Source: an uncultured Acetatifactor sp.
GTDB lineage: Bacteria; Bacillota; Clostridia; Lachnospirales; Lachnospiraceae
Direction of reading: 5' to 3'
Assembly (NCBI GenBank): GCA_910584865.1
Contig: CAJUCE010000008.1
Span: forward strand, 72,280-136,279
Length of the DNA: 64,000 nucleotides
Shown: positions 17,795 to 25,492 of the stretch, in pieces
Numbering within the stretch: the first letter of the stretch is position 1
Layout of the letters: each line of letters starts with the position of its first letter
The notes under the pieces: generated by a model
The model's input: the letters and a program-made list of their open reading frames with translations, nothing else
Told to the model about the DNA's origin: nothing
Databases searched by the model: none
Translations under genes and position numbers: made by a program

Positions 17795-18259
17795 CTACCG
17801 GTTAAACGCCGTTATATTCGCTTCATTCAGCGTGAAATCATAATAATTCAGGTCTTCCCGCTTCGTCCAGCCAATGCATTTCCAGAAGGCGTTCCCGATA
17901 TCATTGGCGGTAAAGGCAATGAGGCTGACCTTATTGACCTGCTCTTCCTTCAGGGCATTCATACAATGGACCACCATGGCCTTGCCGATGCCCTGCCTGC
18001 GCCAGTCCTCCCGGACGCAAACATGGTACAGGCAGCCCCGCCTGCCGTCATGTCCACAGAGAATGCCGCCTACAATATCGCCATCCCCGCTTACCGCCAC
18101 TACGCTGGTAGTCGAGTTGCGCCTGAGAAAACGCCCCACTCCCTCACGGGAATCGTCGATGCTGCGCATACCGAAGCCGCGGATGGTTTTCCACAGGACA
18201 TAAAGCCCCTCGTAATCTTCTATTGTCATGGTTCTGACCGAAAACGGTTTGTCATTCAT
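17795..18259 (-). CDS. GNAT-family N-acetyltransferase
   Basis: 154 residues from the ATG at 18259, preceded by AGGTGA. It is a single GNAT domain: the acetyl-CoA motif appears as VCVREDWRRQGIGKAMV (Q/R-x-x-G-x-G/A form), after a beta strand GGILCGHDGRRGCLYH and before FTANDIGNAFWKCIGW. The substrate is unknown. An in-frame extension reaches 18574, but the strong internal start and the unrelated content of the extension argue against using it. The following unknown gene starts 19 bp later. Confidence 0.85.
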   Translation of the reverse strand: MNDKPFSVRTMTIEDYEGLYVLWKTIRGFGMRSIDDSREGVGRFLRRNSTTSVVAVSGDGDIVGGILCGHDGRRGCLYHVCVREDWRRQGIGKAMVVHCMNALKEEQVNKVSLIAFTANDIGNAFWKCIGWTKREDLNYYDFTLNEANITAFNR

Positions 18260-18506
18260 TAATTCACCTTTTTTCCTCAGTTTATACTCACTGCTGAAAT
18301 CCTTTGTGCACAAGACAACATTTTCCCATTGAAACAAGACATTGCTGTCAGATACAGTAAACATATCCAAATTTAAGGACGACGGGCGCATCTCGATGTC
18401 CGGCTCCAGGCATGGATTCCATCCGCAGGCTTTACCAGTATACACCGTTTGCCCCAAAAGGACAATATTTTTTTCTTCCTTTTTAGAAAACCCTTTTAGA
18501 AAACTT

Positions 18507-19475
18507 TCAGACAATACCGTACTCCCGGTACAGCCTGTTCCTCTCCCCCTCATCCGCCGCGGCAAGGCAGGCATCCTCCGTCCGGCCGTCTGCCAGGAGC
18601 TTCTGCATTAATGCACCCAATCGTGTCTCTCCCTGCTTTACTCCCTGTTTCATCCCCTTTTTCTCGGCATTCTTCTTAATATCATTCAACGCTTTACACA
18701 CGTCTGCTTCCTCCTCTCCTGTCTCCTGGTTTAACGTATATTCCAGACAGCCCGTGATATCTTTTATACCCGTACAGACATCGATAACATCCACTGCGGC
18801 CCTTGGTATTCTGCTGAAATATTCCCGGTTTTCCCAAATATACCTCTCATACCGCTTCCTGGATCCGGTTCGATGCATAATACCCAGAACATATTTCAGA
18901 TCCGAGTCCATCTTCTCCAAAGCCTCCTCCGGGATGCGGCGCATATGAATCAAATGTACCCTGTGGTCTTCAAATAAATCCTTCAGCTCCACCGGCAGGG
19001 AGTCCGTATCTGTCATATCCCCCAACGACAGAGGACGCTCCCACCTTTTTCTCCCCCAATACAAAGTGAGATTCAAAACCGGCAACAGCCTGTCCTCTTT
19101 CCGGTACGCATACTTGAAATCATCCTCTTCTCCATACCTTTCTCCCGCTGCCCGGTTCCTCTCCTGTATCTCCTCAATCTCCATCCCGTACACGAGGCTG
19201 TCCAGCTCCATCAGCCGCCACGGAAAAGTCAGATTCACCGTCTCCTGATTTTCCAGTCCCAGATAGAAGCTGCTTTTGCAGGTCCGAACCCGTCTCATGC
19301 AGTCCCGCTGCCGATAGGACAGCTTTCCCTTTGAATTCCGGAGGGTATAGAAGCCGTCGCCCGGCTCAAATGCCCAGCTCTCCGGCAGCTTTTGCCCCAT
19401 GTAGTATTCCAGCACTGACCGGATCCGGTCAGTTTTCCTCATATACACATTCAATGCGTTGTTCGGTTCCCCCAT
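18507..19475 (-). CDS. Rpn-family recombination-promoting nuclease / putative transposase
   Basis: About 322 residues from the ATG at 19475 (GGCGGGAC upstream); an ATG at 19535 is also open. It resembles the PD-(D/E)XK proteins that clostridial genomes carry in many copies, annotated as Rpn or YhgA-like transposases: a variable N-terminal nuclease region, a ...NLTLYWGRKRWERPLSL strand, a DLFEDHRVHLIHM segment and a C-terminal helical tail with GMKQGVKQGE repeats. A related protein lies at 46.1 kb. No inverted terminal repeats were seen, so it is not called an insertion sequence. Confidence 0.75.
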   Translation of the reverse strand: MGEPNNALNVYMRKTDRIRSVLEYYMGQKLPESWAFEPGDGFYTLRNSKGKLSYRQRDCMRRVRTCKSSFYLGLENQETVNLTFPWRLMELDSLVYGMEIEEIQERNRAAGERYGEEDDFKYAYRKEDRLLPVLNLTLYWGRKRWERPLSLGDMTDTDSLPVELKDLFEDHRVHLIHMRRIPEEALEKMDSDLKYVLGIMHRTGSRKRYERYIWENREYFSRIPRAAVDVIDVCTGIKDITGCLEYTLNQETGEEEADVCKALNDIKKNAEKKGMKQGVKQGETRLGALMQKLLADGRTEDACLAAADEGERNRLYREYGIV

Positions 19476-19699
19476 TGTCCCGCCTTTCCGCAGGACAAGG
19501 AACGAACGCCCCAGACAGTATAAGCCGCCCTTCATCCCTGCCCTGCTCCTGTATTTTATATGATTTCAAGCAGGCAAGTTCTGAAATAGTAGAATGTCAG
19601 ATGCCAAGTCACCCGGTCCTACAGACCTGGAATAGAATCTCCTGCTTCACGATACTGGAATTACTATAACATACTTTCGCGGAAATAACAACCGGAATT

Positions 19700-20257
19700 T
19701 CAGGCTATGCCCCTCCATGCAGGGCCTGACACCCTGGTTGGTTTCTGTTCACGGCCTGGCTGTTCGCAGCAAATGTTAATGGCCTCCCGCACAAGCTGCC
19801 AGGCTATGCTGCCCTCCCGGAGCTTGTCAAGAGCATCCTCGTACCTTACCCAGACAGCGGAATCCACCTCCCCGGACAGCCGAAAATCCGCCTTTTTCAC
19901 CGTGGCCCTGTAACCCAGCATGAGCATTCCCTTTTTCTCGTAAGGATAGCTTTTTATGTACTCCAGCCTCACCACATCCTGGCCGATTTCTTCCTGAATC
20001 TCCCTGACGGCAGCCTCCTCTGCGGATTCCCCAGGCTTCATAATGCCAGCTACGCAGACATGATTTGTGGTTGAAACGTAGCCCTGCCTGATCAGGGCCA
20101 CTTCCCGGTACTCATTCACCACCGCGCAGATGACGGATGTGGTGAACATGTCCCACAGGGGAACGCTGCACTGTTCGCAGAAGGGAATCATCCCTTCGTC
20201 ACCGATTTCTTTCTGAATGAGTTTACTCCCGCAATGAGGGCAGTATGTAAAATGCAT
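19700..20257 (-). CDS. Nudix hydrolase with N-terminal zinc ribbon
   Basis: About 185 residues from the ATG at 20257, which has CAGGAGGAT upstream; the longer frame to 20365 overlaps the preceding gene. A zinc ribbon with CPHCGSK and CEQC opens the protein (residues about 6-30), as in NudC-like NADH pyrophosphatases. The Nudix box reads GIMKPGESAEEAAVREIQEEIG, close to GX5EX7REUXEEXGU. It starts 17 bp after the GH105 stop, so the two share a transcript. Substrate could be NAD(H) or another nucleotide derivative. Confidence 0.85.
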   Translation of the reverse strand: MHFTYCPHCGSKLIQKEIGDEGMIPFCEQCSVPLWDMFTTSVICAVVNEYREVALIRQGYVSTTNHVCVAGIMKPGESAEEAAVREIQEEIGQDVVRLEYIKSYPYEKKGMLMLGYRATVKKADFRLSGEVDSAVWVRYEDALDKLREGSIAWQLVREAINICCEQPGREQKPTRVSGPAWRGIA

Positions 20258-20273
20258 TGAGACATCCTCCTGT

Positions 20274-21470
20274 TTACTGTTTACCATACAGCATCTCCGA
20301 GTACGCCATAATAAACGGCCCGCTTCCCTTCCCCTCGTCGGTAAGGTAATACCGGGTATCTTCATAATTATTGGTGCCGTTGGCCGCAGCTTTCAAATAA
20401 ATATCCCGCAGCCCGCTTTCGTCCAGCTTGTTCTCCGCAAGCCCCACGAAAGCCCTTATCCCGGCCTCCCTGTAGGACTCGTCCAGCCATCCCTTTCTGA
20501 CACCTTTTAAAATAATATAACTCATCATTGCCGTTCCGCTGCTCTCCGGGCGGTTTGTCTCCGTGGCAGGCCTGTCCGCCAGGTTTGCCCAGATGCCGTC
20601 CCCATCCTGATATTTCAGCATGCCGTCCACAAACAGCCTCAGCGCCGCCTTTCTTTTCTCTAAATATTGCTCCGGGAGCACCTCCATGATATCCACCATT
20701 GCCATGCCGTACCACCCCATTGCCCTGGCCCAGAAGAAATTGCACACGTCACCCTTTCCGTTTCCCGCGTGATAATACATCCCGTTGGGAGCAAGCAGCA
20801 CATCCGCCACCCAGTCCAGGCGCTCCTGCACCAGCTCCAGCTGCCTTCTGTCGCCGATTCTGGCCGCATGATTGGCCAGGAAGGGCTGCAGCATATAGAT
20901 GCCGTCCAGCCAGATTTTATACATGGGCGTTTCCCGCCAGCCATGCCAGTAATTGTGCCCCAGCTCCTGGGGCATATTCTCCAGGCAGGGAGTATGCCCC
21001 AGGCTGTTCACATAAGCTTCGTCCGTCAGGTGCCTGTAGAGGATATCCGTGACTTCCCCGTATACGTCCGCCCCGCCTGAAAACCGCTCAAAAAGCGCCG
21101 CCGTCTTATAGCAGTCCGCCCCATGGCAGTCCACATAGCCGGAGCGTTCAAAATTCAGCTGCCAGCCGCCGTCCTCCCTCTGCTCCATCAGCCCGTCCAG
21201 ATAGGCTTTCACATAGTCGTAATAGGCTTTTCCCGCCTCCGGAGCCGCCTCGTAAATGTCGTACAGCCCCTCCATTACTACGCCATTATAGTAGCTGTAA
21301 TCATAGAGAAAATCCTTTCTCCCCGGAGCCCGCTTCTCATTGTCCCATGAGAAAAACAGTTCCGTGCTTTTCAGCACCTTCTCCGGAACATTTTCTTTGG
21401 AATTAATGGTCAGTCTGTTGATGTATTCCGCCGCCTTGTTTACTGCCGCTTCCATCCTTTTTGCTTCCAT
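20274..21470 (-). CDS. Glycoside hydrolase family 105-like (unsaturated rhamnogalacturonyl hydrolase)
   Basis: A 398-residue, probably cytoplasmic enzyme without signal peptide. Family features are an alpha/alpha barrel with KIWLDGIYMLQPF near the middle, FFWARAMGWYGMAMVD, and TAMMSYIILKGVRKG towards the end. GH105 enzymes release the unsaturated uronic acid from oligosaccharides left by pectate or rhamnogalacturonan lyases. No other pectin genes are nearby, so it looks like an isolated scavenging gene. The closely related GH88 family is the alternative. Confidence 0.85.
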   Translation of the reverse strand: MEAKRMEAAVNKAAEYINRLTINSKENVPEKVLKSTELFFSWDNEKRAPGRKDFLYDYSYYNGVVMEGLYDIYEAAPEAGKAYYDYVKAYLDGLMEQREDGGWQLNFERSGYVDCHGADCYKTAALFERFSGGADVYGEVTDILYRHLTDEAYVNSLGHTPCLENMPQELGHNYWHGWRETPMYKIWLDGIYMLQPFLANHAARIGDRRQLELVQERLDWVADVLLAPNGMYYHAGNGKGDVCNFFWARAMGWYGMAMVDIMEVLPEQYLEKRKAALRLFVDGMLKYQDGDGIWANLADRPATETNRPESSGTAMMSYIILKGVRKGWLDESYREAGIRAFVGLAENKLDESGLRDIYLKAAANGTNNYEDTRYYLTDEGKGSGPFIMAYSEMLYGKQ

Positions 21471-21507
21471 TTGTAGCTCTCCTTCCTATGGTTTTCCAGA
21501 CAGATTC

Positions 21508-21951
21508 TTACCCGCGGAAATCAATATCATACCTTGTCCCATGGTGGAACAGCATCCCTTCCGTAAGCCGGATGCGCAGGAGGCAGGTATTGGGGTCATC
21601 TTCATTGGTGTGCCCGTTGTCATACCACTCTGCGAAAACCGCCCTCACCCTGGACATGATTTCCTCATTACATTCCGCCTTCACATGCCCCAGGTTTTCC
21701 CCGATGCCACGGGCGGTAAACCAATCGCCGCAGAGGGCAACCGCAGGCTCCTTTTCAATCTGCCTTATTTTATTGGACAGGGCGTAAGTGACGATATAAA
21801 ATGCGCCGTCCTCATAATAACCGTTTACGGTGCGCACACAGGGCTTCCCTTCCTCCACCGTAGCCAGGGCCAGCAGATTATCGCAGCCGAATCTTTCCTC
21901 CATGATCTGTGCCGTTTCTTTGGTTAATATTTCTCCTAAGTCCTGTTTCAT
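21508..21951 (-). CDS. Pyridoxamine 5'-phosphate oxidase-like flavin-binding protein
   Basis: About 147 residues from the ATG at 21951, with CAGGAGGCAC upstream; a longer open frame to 22032 would overlap the next gene. It shows the split-barrel pattern of small PNPOx-like proteins: LLALATVEEGKPCVRTVNGYYEDG then YIVTYALSNKIRQIEKEPAVALCG. This group binds FMN, F420 or haem and includes general-stress and antibiotic-modifying enzymes. The substrate is unknown. It lies 37 bp upstream of GH105 on the same strand. Confidence 0.8.
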   Translation of the reverse strand: MKQDLGEILTKETAQIMEERFGCDNLLALATVEEGKPCVRTVNGYYEDGAFYIVTYALSNKIRQIEKEPAVALCGDWFTARGIGENLGHVKAECNEEIMSRVRAVFAEWYDNGHTNEDDPNTCLLRIRLTEGMLFHHGTRYDIDFRG

Positions 21952-21994
21952 TTGTGCCTCCTGTTTCAGTTTTGGTTCTTTGACCCATATCCGC

Positions 21995-22405
21995 CTACGG
22001 ATGATTCCCCGTCCTATAGCACCACCCGGCAATCTCGGAGACCAGTTCCGCCGGGACCGGACTGCTGTAGGGAAGCTGAATCGTCCCCTTACTGGTCTTG
22101 TAATCCTTCAGACGTTCGGAAAATTCCCGGACGGCCTCCGGCCCCGGATACAGGCCCGCATGCTTTTTAAACCCGGCGAACTGGATGATATTATGCCCCT
22201 TCCAAAAAGTCGGCATGCTCCATGAGATCCGTTCCTCCGCCTCCGGCAGCGCACCGCAGATCGCTTTCCTGATTTCCTTCAGATATTCCCGCACCTCTTC
22301 CGGCTGTGCCGCAATGTATTCATCCACCGTTTCCGGCGCTTTTCCGCAGTAATGGCTCTGCTCCTGCCTCTTAAAACTGCGCCCGCACTTCGGACATGTC
22401 CACAT
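21995..22405 (-). CDS. DUF1801-family protein with N-terminal zinc finger
   Basis: A 136-residue protein. The N-terminus WTCPKCGRSF followed by HYC forms a likely zinc-binding knuckle (Cys4, Cys7, His18, Cys20). The remainder matches the YdhG/DUF1801 fold: TVDEYIAAQPEEVREYLKEI, then RISWSMPTFWKGHNIIQFAG and GTIQLPYSSPVPAELV. DUF1801 proteins include the frataxin-like iron chaperone family, but function here is unassigned. It is followed at short distance by the PNPOx-like gene. Confidence 0.82.
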   Translation of the reverse strand: MWTCPKCGRSFKRQEQSHYCGKAPETVDEYIAAQPEEVREYLKEIRKAICGALPEAEERISWSMPTFWKGHNIIQFAGFKKHAGLYPGPEAVREFSERLKDYKTSKGTIQLPYSSPVPAELVSEIAGWCYRTGNHP

Positions 22406-22602
22406 TCTCCATCCCTCCTCATTCCCGTACCCTGACCGTCACCAGAACCCTGTCCCCGGCGGCTTTTCTGTCCGGAAACGAATATCTCTACTATAAAAAT
22501 GCGCCCCCGTCACAGCAGATAATGATTTTCCTTTCAGTTTATCCACCATGTTATATGCTATAGAAAGCAAGGGCAGCTTCCCATAGCTGAACGCGGCGCC
22601 CC

Positions 22603-23052
22603 TCAATGCAAGGTCACGTTCCACTTTCCATCCTCAATTATATATTGAAATTCCGTTAATTCGTAGCTGTCCATAACCTTTATCAGATCTTCCATATCGT
22701 CCGCCAGGGCATAAGAGGAAAGTCTGTCCCTGTGGGCCCATTCCACGCTGCCCTCCTCGGAAGCGCACAGTTCCCCCTCGAACTGGTCCGCCCGGAACAG
22801 GAATATGATGTACCTCCCGCCCTCTATGGGGAACTGCTTGACACCGCAGAGCCTGGGGTTTCGAATGGTCAGTCCCGTCTCTTCCTTCATTTCCCGAATA
22901 ACTGACTCCACGATGGATTCCCCCGGCTCCACATGCCCGCCGGGAAAGACATAGCCGGGCCAGTCCCTTTTGGTCCGGTTCTGCAGCAGAATCTCATTTC
23001 CCCTGCATATCATGCATAGTGCAGTCAGCTCCACTCTTTCCGTTCTGTCCAT
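22603..23052 (-). CDS. Nudix hydrolase (MutT/8-oxo-dGTP diphosphatase-like)
   Basis: About 149 residues from the ATG at 23052, which has GGAAGGAGAAAC upstream. A compact Nudix domain: strand LTALCMICRGNEILLQNRTK and a Nudix box GHVEPGESIVESVIREMKEETG. The C-terminal part is acidic. Size and lack of extra domains resemble MutT-type house-cleaning enzymes. The 197-bp gap to the DUF1801 gene contains only a 61-codon frame that I do not consider a gene. Confidence 0.85.
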   Translation of the reverse strand: MDRTERVELTALCMICRGNEILLQNRTKRDWPGYVFPGGHVEPGESIVESVIREMKEETGLTIRNPRLCGVKQFPIEGGRYIIFLFRADQFEGELCASEEGSVEWAHRDRLSSYALADDMEDLIKVMDSYELTEFQYIIEDGKWNVTLH

Positions 23053-23122
23053 GTTTCTCCTTCCGTAACTGCCCTGTTTATCTCCCAATTTGTTTATTTG
23101 TCCCTTTCCAGAAAAATGTTGG

Positions 23123-23470
23123 CTAGCCCTCCTCCACCTTCACGATGTAACACTCATCCTGGCAGCAGCGGCCTGCATTTTTTACCAGTAACGGAAACTC
23201 ATCATATTCCTTCATACCATTTGCCTTCAGAATCTGCCCGATATTCTACCGCTCCGGCGGGGTAACTCTCTGGCACACCCACCGGCAGCTCCATTCCTTT
23301 CCAATCCTGTACTGGTTCTTTTGAATAAAATCCGACAGGATGCATGGCGCCTCATAGCTTTTTACGGTTTCCGGAATTTCAATCTCTTATTCCCGGCGCT
23401 CCTCGTCATAGTACAGGTATCCCACAGTCTTTCCATTATAATAGGCATTTTTAATTGCAAATTTCAACAT
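23123..23470 (-). pseudogene. Decayed 115-codon gene with two in-frame stop codons
   Basis: Reading from the ATG at 23470, one frame runs to TAG at 23125-23123 with a coherent protein-like sequence but is cut by TAA at codon 28 (23389-23387) and TAG at codon 75 (23248-23246). Translation either side of both stops looks real: MLKFAIKNAYYNGKTVGY, ILSDFIQKNQYRIGKEW and CCQDECYIVKVEEG. No frameshift is needed. The family is not recognised. The ATG lies 20 bases inside the upstream decayed gene, so the pair was once translationally coupled. Premature termination or stop read-through are both consistent with the sequence. Confidence 0.7.
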
Positions 23471-23938
23471 ACCGCTCCCACCTCGCCCAAAGCATCTCCC
23501 ATATTTTCTTCAAATGCACTTCCGGCAGGACTTCCCCAAGCCCTCTCAGCAGCATTTCTTCATACTCTGCTTTCAAAGCCCCTGAAAAAAGCTTTCTTCC
23601 CCCGGGAATCAGGCCCAGGTTATATTCCAGTGACTTCGACCCGATAAAATCGTTGACTGCCCTGTCTTCCAACACTTCAAATTCCGCACACTTTCCAGAT
23701 TATCATAGCATGAAAGCAAGAAAGATAATCCATAATCAAACAACGGCGCAGGACGGGGGACTTCGTTTTCATCCAGAAGTATCTCTATATTAGCCCCATG
23801 TGCCTTCAAAAAACAGCCGGGAGTCCCTACTGACAGCTTTTTATCTGTCCAGTCCAGATACCGTAAATCCTGGAGTTCTGTTATAAAATCTTCCACTGCC
23901 ACACCTACTGAAACCAGGGAAAGTATTTTCCCTGTCAA
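23451..23938 (-). pseudogene. Frameshifted gene upstream of the two-stop pseudogene
   Basis: Two overlapping frames join into about 162 residues if one base is restored near 23683-23690 (a missing G in a CGG(G)AA run): the first begins MTGKILSLVSVGVAVEDF and reads to DNLESVR, the second continues EFEVLEDRAVNDFIGSK and ends WARWERYVEICN. The second half has a MLLRGLGEVLPEVHLKKIW helix. No family was recognised. It ends inside the following pseudogene's start. The gap to argC (23939-24051) shows nothing else. Confidence 0.65.
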
Positions 23939-24051
23939 AACAACCGCTTCGACTGCAAAGCAGCCTAATAAGCTGCCTGGAATTGTTCGTGCAAAATGTA
24001 CACGAAACCACCTTGCGGAGGCACCGAATGGACAGCAGCTTTCCCCGCACT

Positions 24052-25110
24052 CTACGGGAAGCAGGGCACCAGCTCCAGCCCCTCATCCTCCGGGAGCCCG
24101 AACAGCAGGTTCATATTCTGCACAGCCTGCCCGGCGGCGCCCTTCACCAGATTGTCCAGCGCACCCATCATGATGACGCGGCCTGTCCTCTCATCGATCA
24201 CAAAGTTAATATCCACATAATTTGAGCCCTCCACCCACTTGGTCTCGGGGCAGATTCCCTTATCCAGAACCCGCACAAATTTCTCATCTGCGTAATATTT
24301 ATCATATACGGCGCGGATTTCCTCCCACGACGGCAGCGTGCCGCCTGGCTTGCTCCTAAGCTTTGCATACTCCGTCACCAGAATCCCCCGGTTCATGGGC
24401 ACAAGGTGGGGTGTAAAATTGATCATGACTTCACAGTTTCCCGCATAGGAAAGCTGCTCCTCGATCTCCGGGGTGTGCCGATGGGATGCCACGCCGTAAG
24501 CCTTGATGTTCTCATTGACCTCGCAGAACAGGTTGGGCACCTTCGCTCCCCGTCCCGCACCGGAAGTTCCGGATTTGGCGTCAACGATCAGGGTGTCAAC
24601 GTCGATGAGCCCATCTTTCACCAGAGGGTATGCCGTTAAAATAGAACAGGTGGTATAGCAGCCCGGATTTGCCACCAGTCTGGTCTGCGCCGTAATCTGA
24701 CCCCGGTTCACCTCGCACAGGCCGTACACTGCCTCAGGAATGAACTGGGGGGATTTGTGTTCAATTCCATACCATTTTTCATAAACATTCACATCTTTTA
24801 TACGGTAATCCGCTGACAAGTCCACGATTTTTACTTTAGACAGAATCTCCTCCGTCAGAAGACCCGCCAGAAACCCCTGGGGGGTTGCCGTGAAAATCAC
24901 GTCCACCTGCTCCGCCAGTTCCGCCAGATTGTCGTCCTTACATACATCCTCCACGATGCGGAACATGTTCTGATATACCTGATAATATTTTTTATCAATA
25001 TAGCTGCGGGAGCCGTACCAGATGATTCTAACCTCCCTGTGGTTTGCCAAAATCCTGACAAGTTCTCCCCCCGCGTAGCCTGTTGCCCCGATAATGCCTG
25101 CCTTTATCAT
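24052..25110 (-). CDS. argC: N-acetyl-gamma-glutamyl-phosphate reductase
   Basis: A 352-residue enzyme. The NADP-binding motif GATGYAGGELVR (about residues 9-20) opens the Rossmann domain, and the catalytic cysteine is in ANPGCYTTCS. SGTSGAGRGAKV and HRHTPEIEEQL (about residues 210-220) are also conserved. It reduces acetylglutamyl phosphate to the semialdehyde. The ATG at 25110 has GAGGAGAAG upstream. It is the first arg gene of the minus-strand series, but the next one, argJ, lies 9.3 kb downstream. Confidence 0.95.
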   Translation of the reverse strand: MIKAGIIGATGYAGGELVRILANHREVRIIWYGSRSYIDKKYYQVYQNMFRIVEDVCKDDNLAELAEQVDVIFTATPQGFLAGLLTEEILSKVKIVDLSADYRIKDVNVYEKWYGIEHKSPQFIPEAVYGLCEVNRGQITAQTRLVANPGCYTTCSILTAYPLVKDGLIDVDTLIVDAKSGTSGAGRGAKVPNLFCEVNENIKAYGVASHRHTPEIEEQLSYAGNCEVMINFTPHLVPMNRGILVTEYAKLRSKPGGTLPSWEEIRAVYDKYYADEKFVRVLDKGICPETKWVEGSNYVDINFVIDERTGRVIMMGALDNLVKGAAGQAVQNMNLLFGLPEDEGLELVPCFP

Positions 25111-25270
25111 CTCTTCTCCTCATTTCCGTCCCCGCCGGCCCAAGCGTCTCATTCCTCTTATCAGTTGTGAATAGCAGTGCCGGGAGACTTTTTGTCAGCA
25201 AATCCATACCCTGCATTTACTGATAAGAAACCGTTACGGCTATCGGCCCCGCTGGATTTGCATATTCGTT

Positions 25271-25298
25271 AGTATAACATATTTCGAATGAATGTCTA
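25271..25298 (-). promoter_or_regulatory. argC promoter (TAGACA-16-TATACT)
   Basis: On the minus strand, TAGACA (25298-25293) and TATACT (25276-25271) are separated by 16 bases. About 160 bases separate the -10 box from the argC ATG. Both hexamers are close to the sigma-A consensus. The spacer is AT-rich. Confidence 0.6.
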
Positions 25299-25335
25299 CT
25301 GTTTTTTATATTTTCGCCCATATTTTGCATACATT

Positions 25336-25351
25336 ATGCATATTTATTCAT
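25336..25351 (-). promoter_or_regulatory. Candidate ARG box (ArgR operator)
   Basis: The minus-strand 16-mer ATGAATAAATATGCAT resembles the ArgR/AhrC operator half-box consensus known from Bacillus, built around an imperfect TGAAT/ATTCA palindrome. It lies 37 bases upstream of the -35 hexamer of the argC promoter. The rest of the 382-bp gap between argC and cls (25111-25492) is AT-rich and holds no gene I can support. Confidence 0.55.
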
Positions 25352-25492
25352 TCCTGCATTTTCTTTCTATAGCCGCATATCGTTATAAACCACAACCGGA
25401 AATACCGGATTCGCTCCCCCATTCCATTCCCCCATATAAGCCAGGAAGCCTTCAGGAAGGCGATCGTTTCCATGTCCGGACGCTCCATCCCC

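Noticed and set aside
18260..18574. In-frame upstream extension of the GNAT acetyltransferase
   Set aside because: The internal ATG at 18259 has a strong AGGTGA site and begins the domain. The extension overlaps the Rpn gene's end and looks unrelated.
18507..19475. Complete insertion sequence encoding a transposase
   Set aside because: The protein is an Rpn/PD-(D/E)XK type and no terminal inverted repeats or target duplications flank it.
22439..22624. A 61-codon minus-strand frame between the DUF1801 and Nudix genes
   Set aside because: It overlaps the end of the Nudix gene, lacks a good ribosome binding site and resembles no family.
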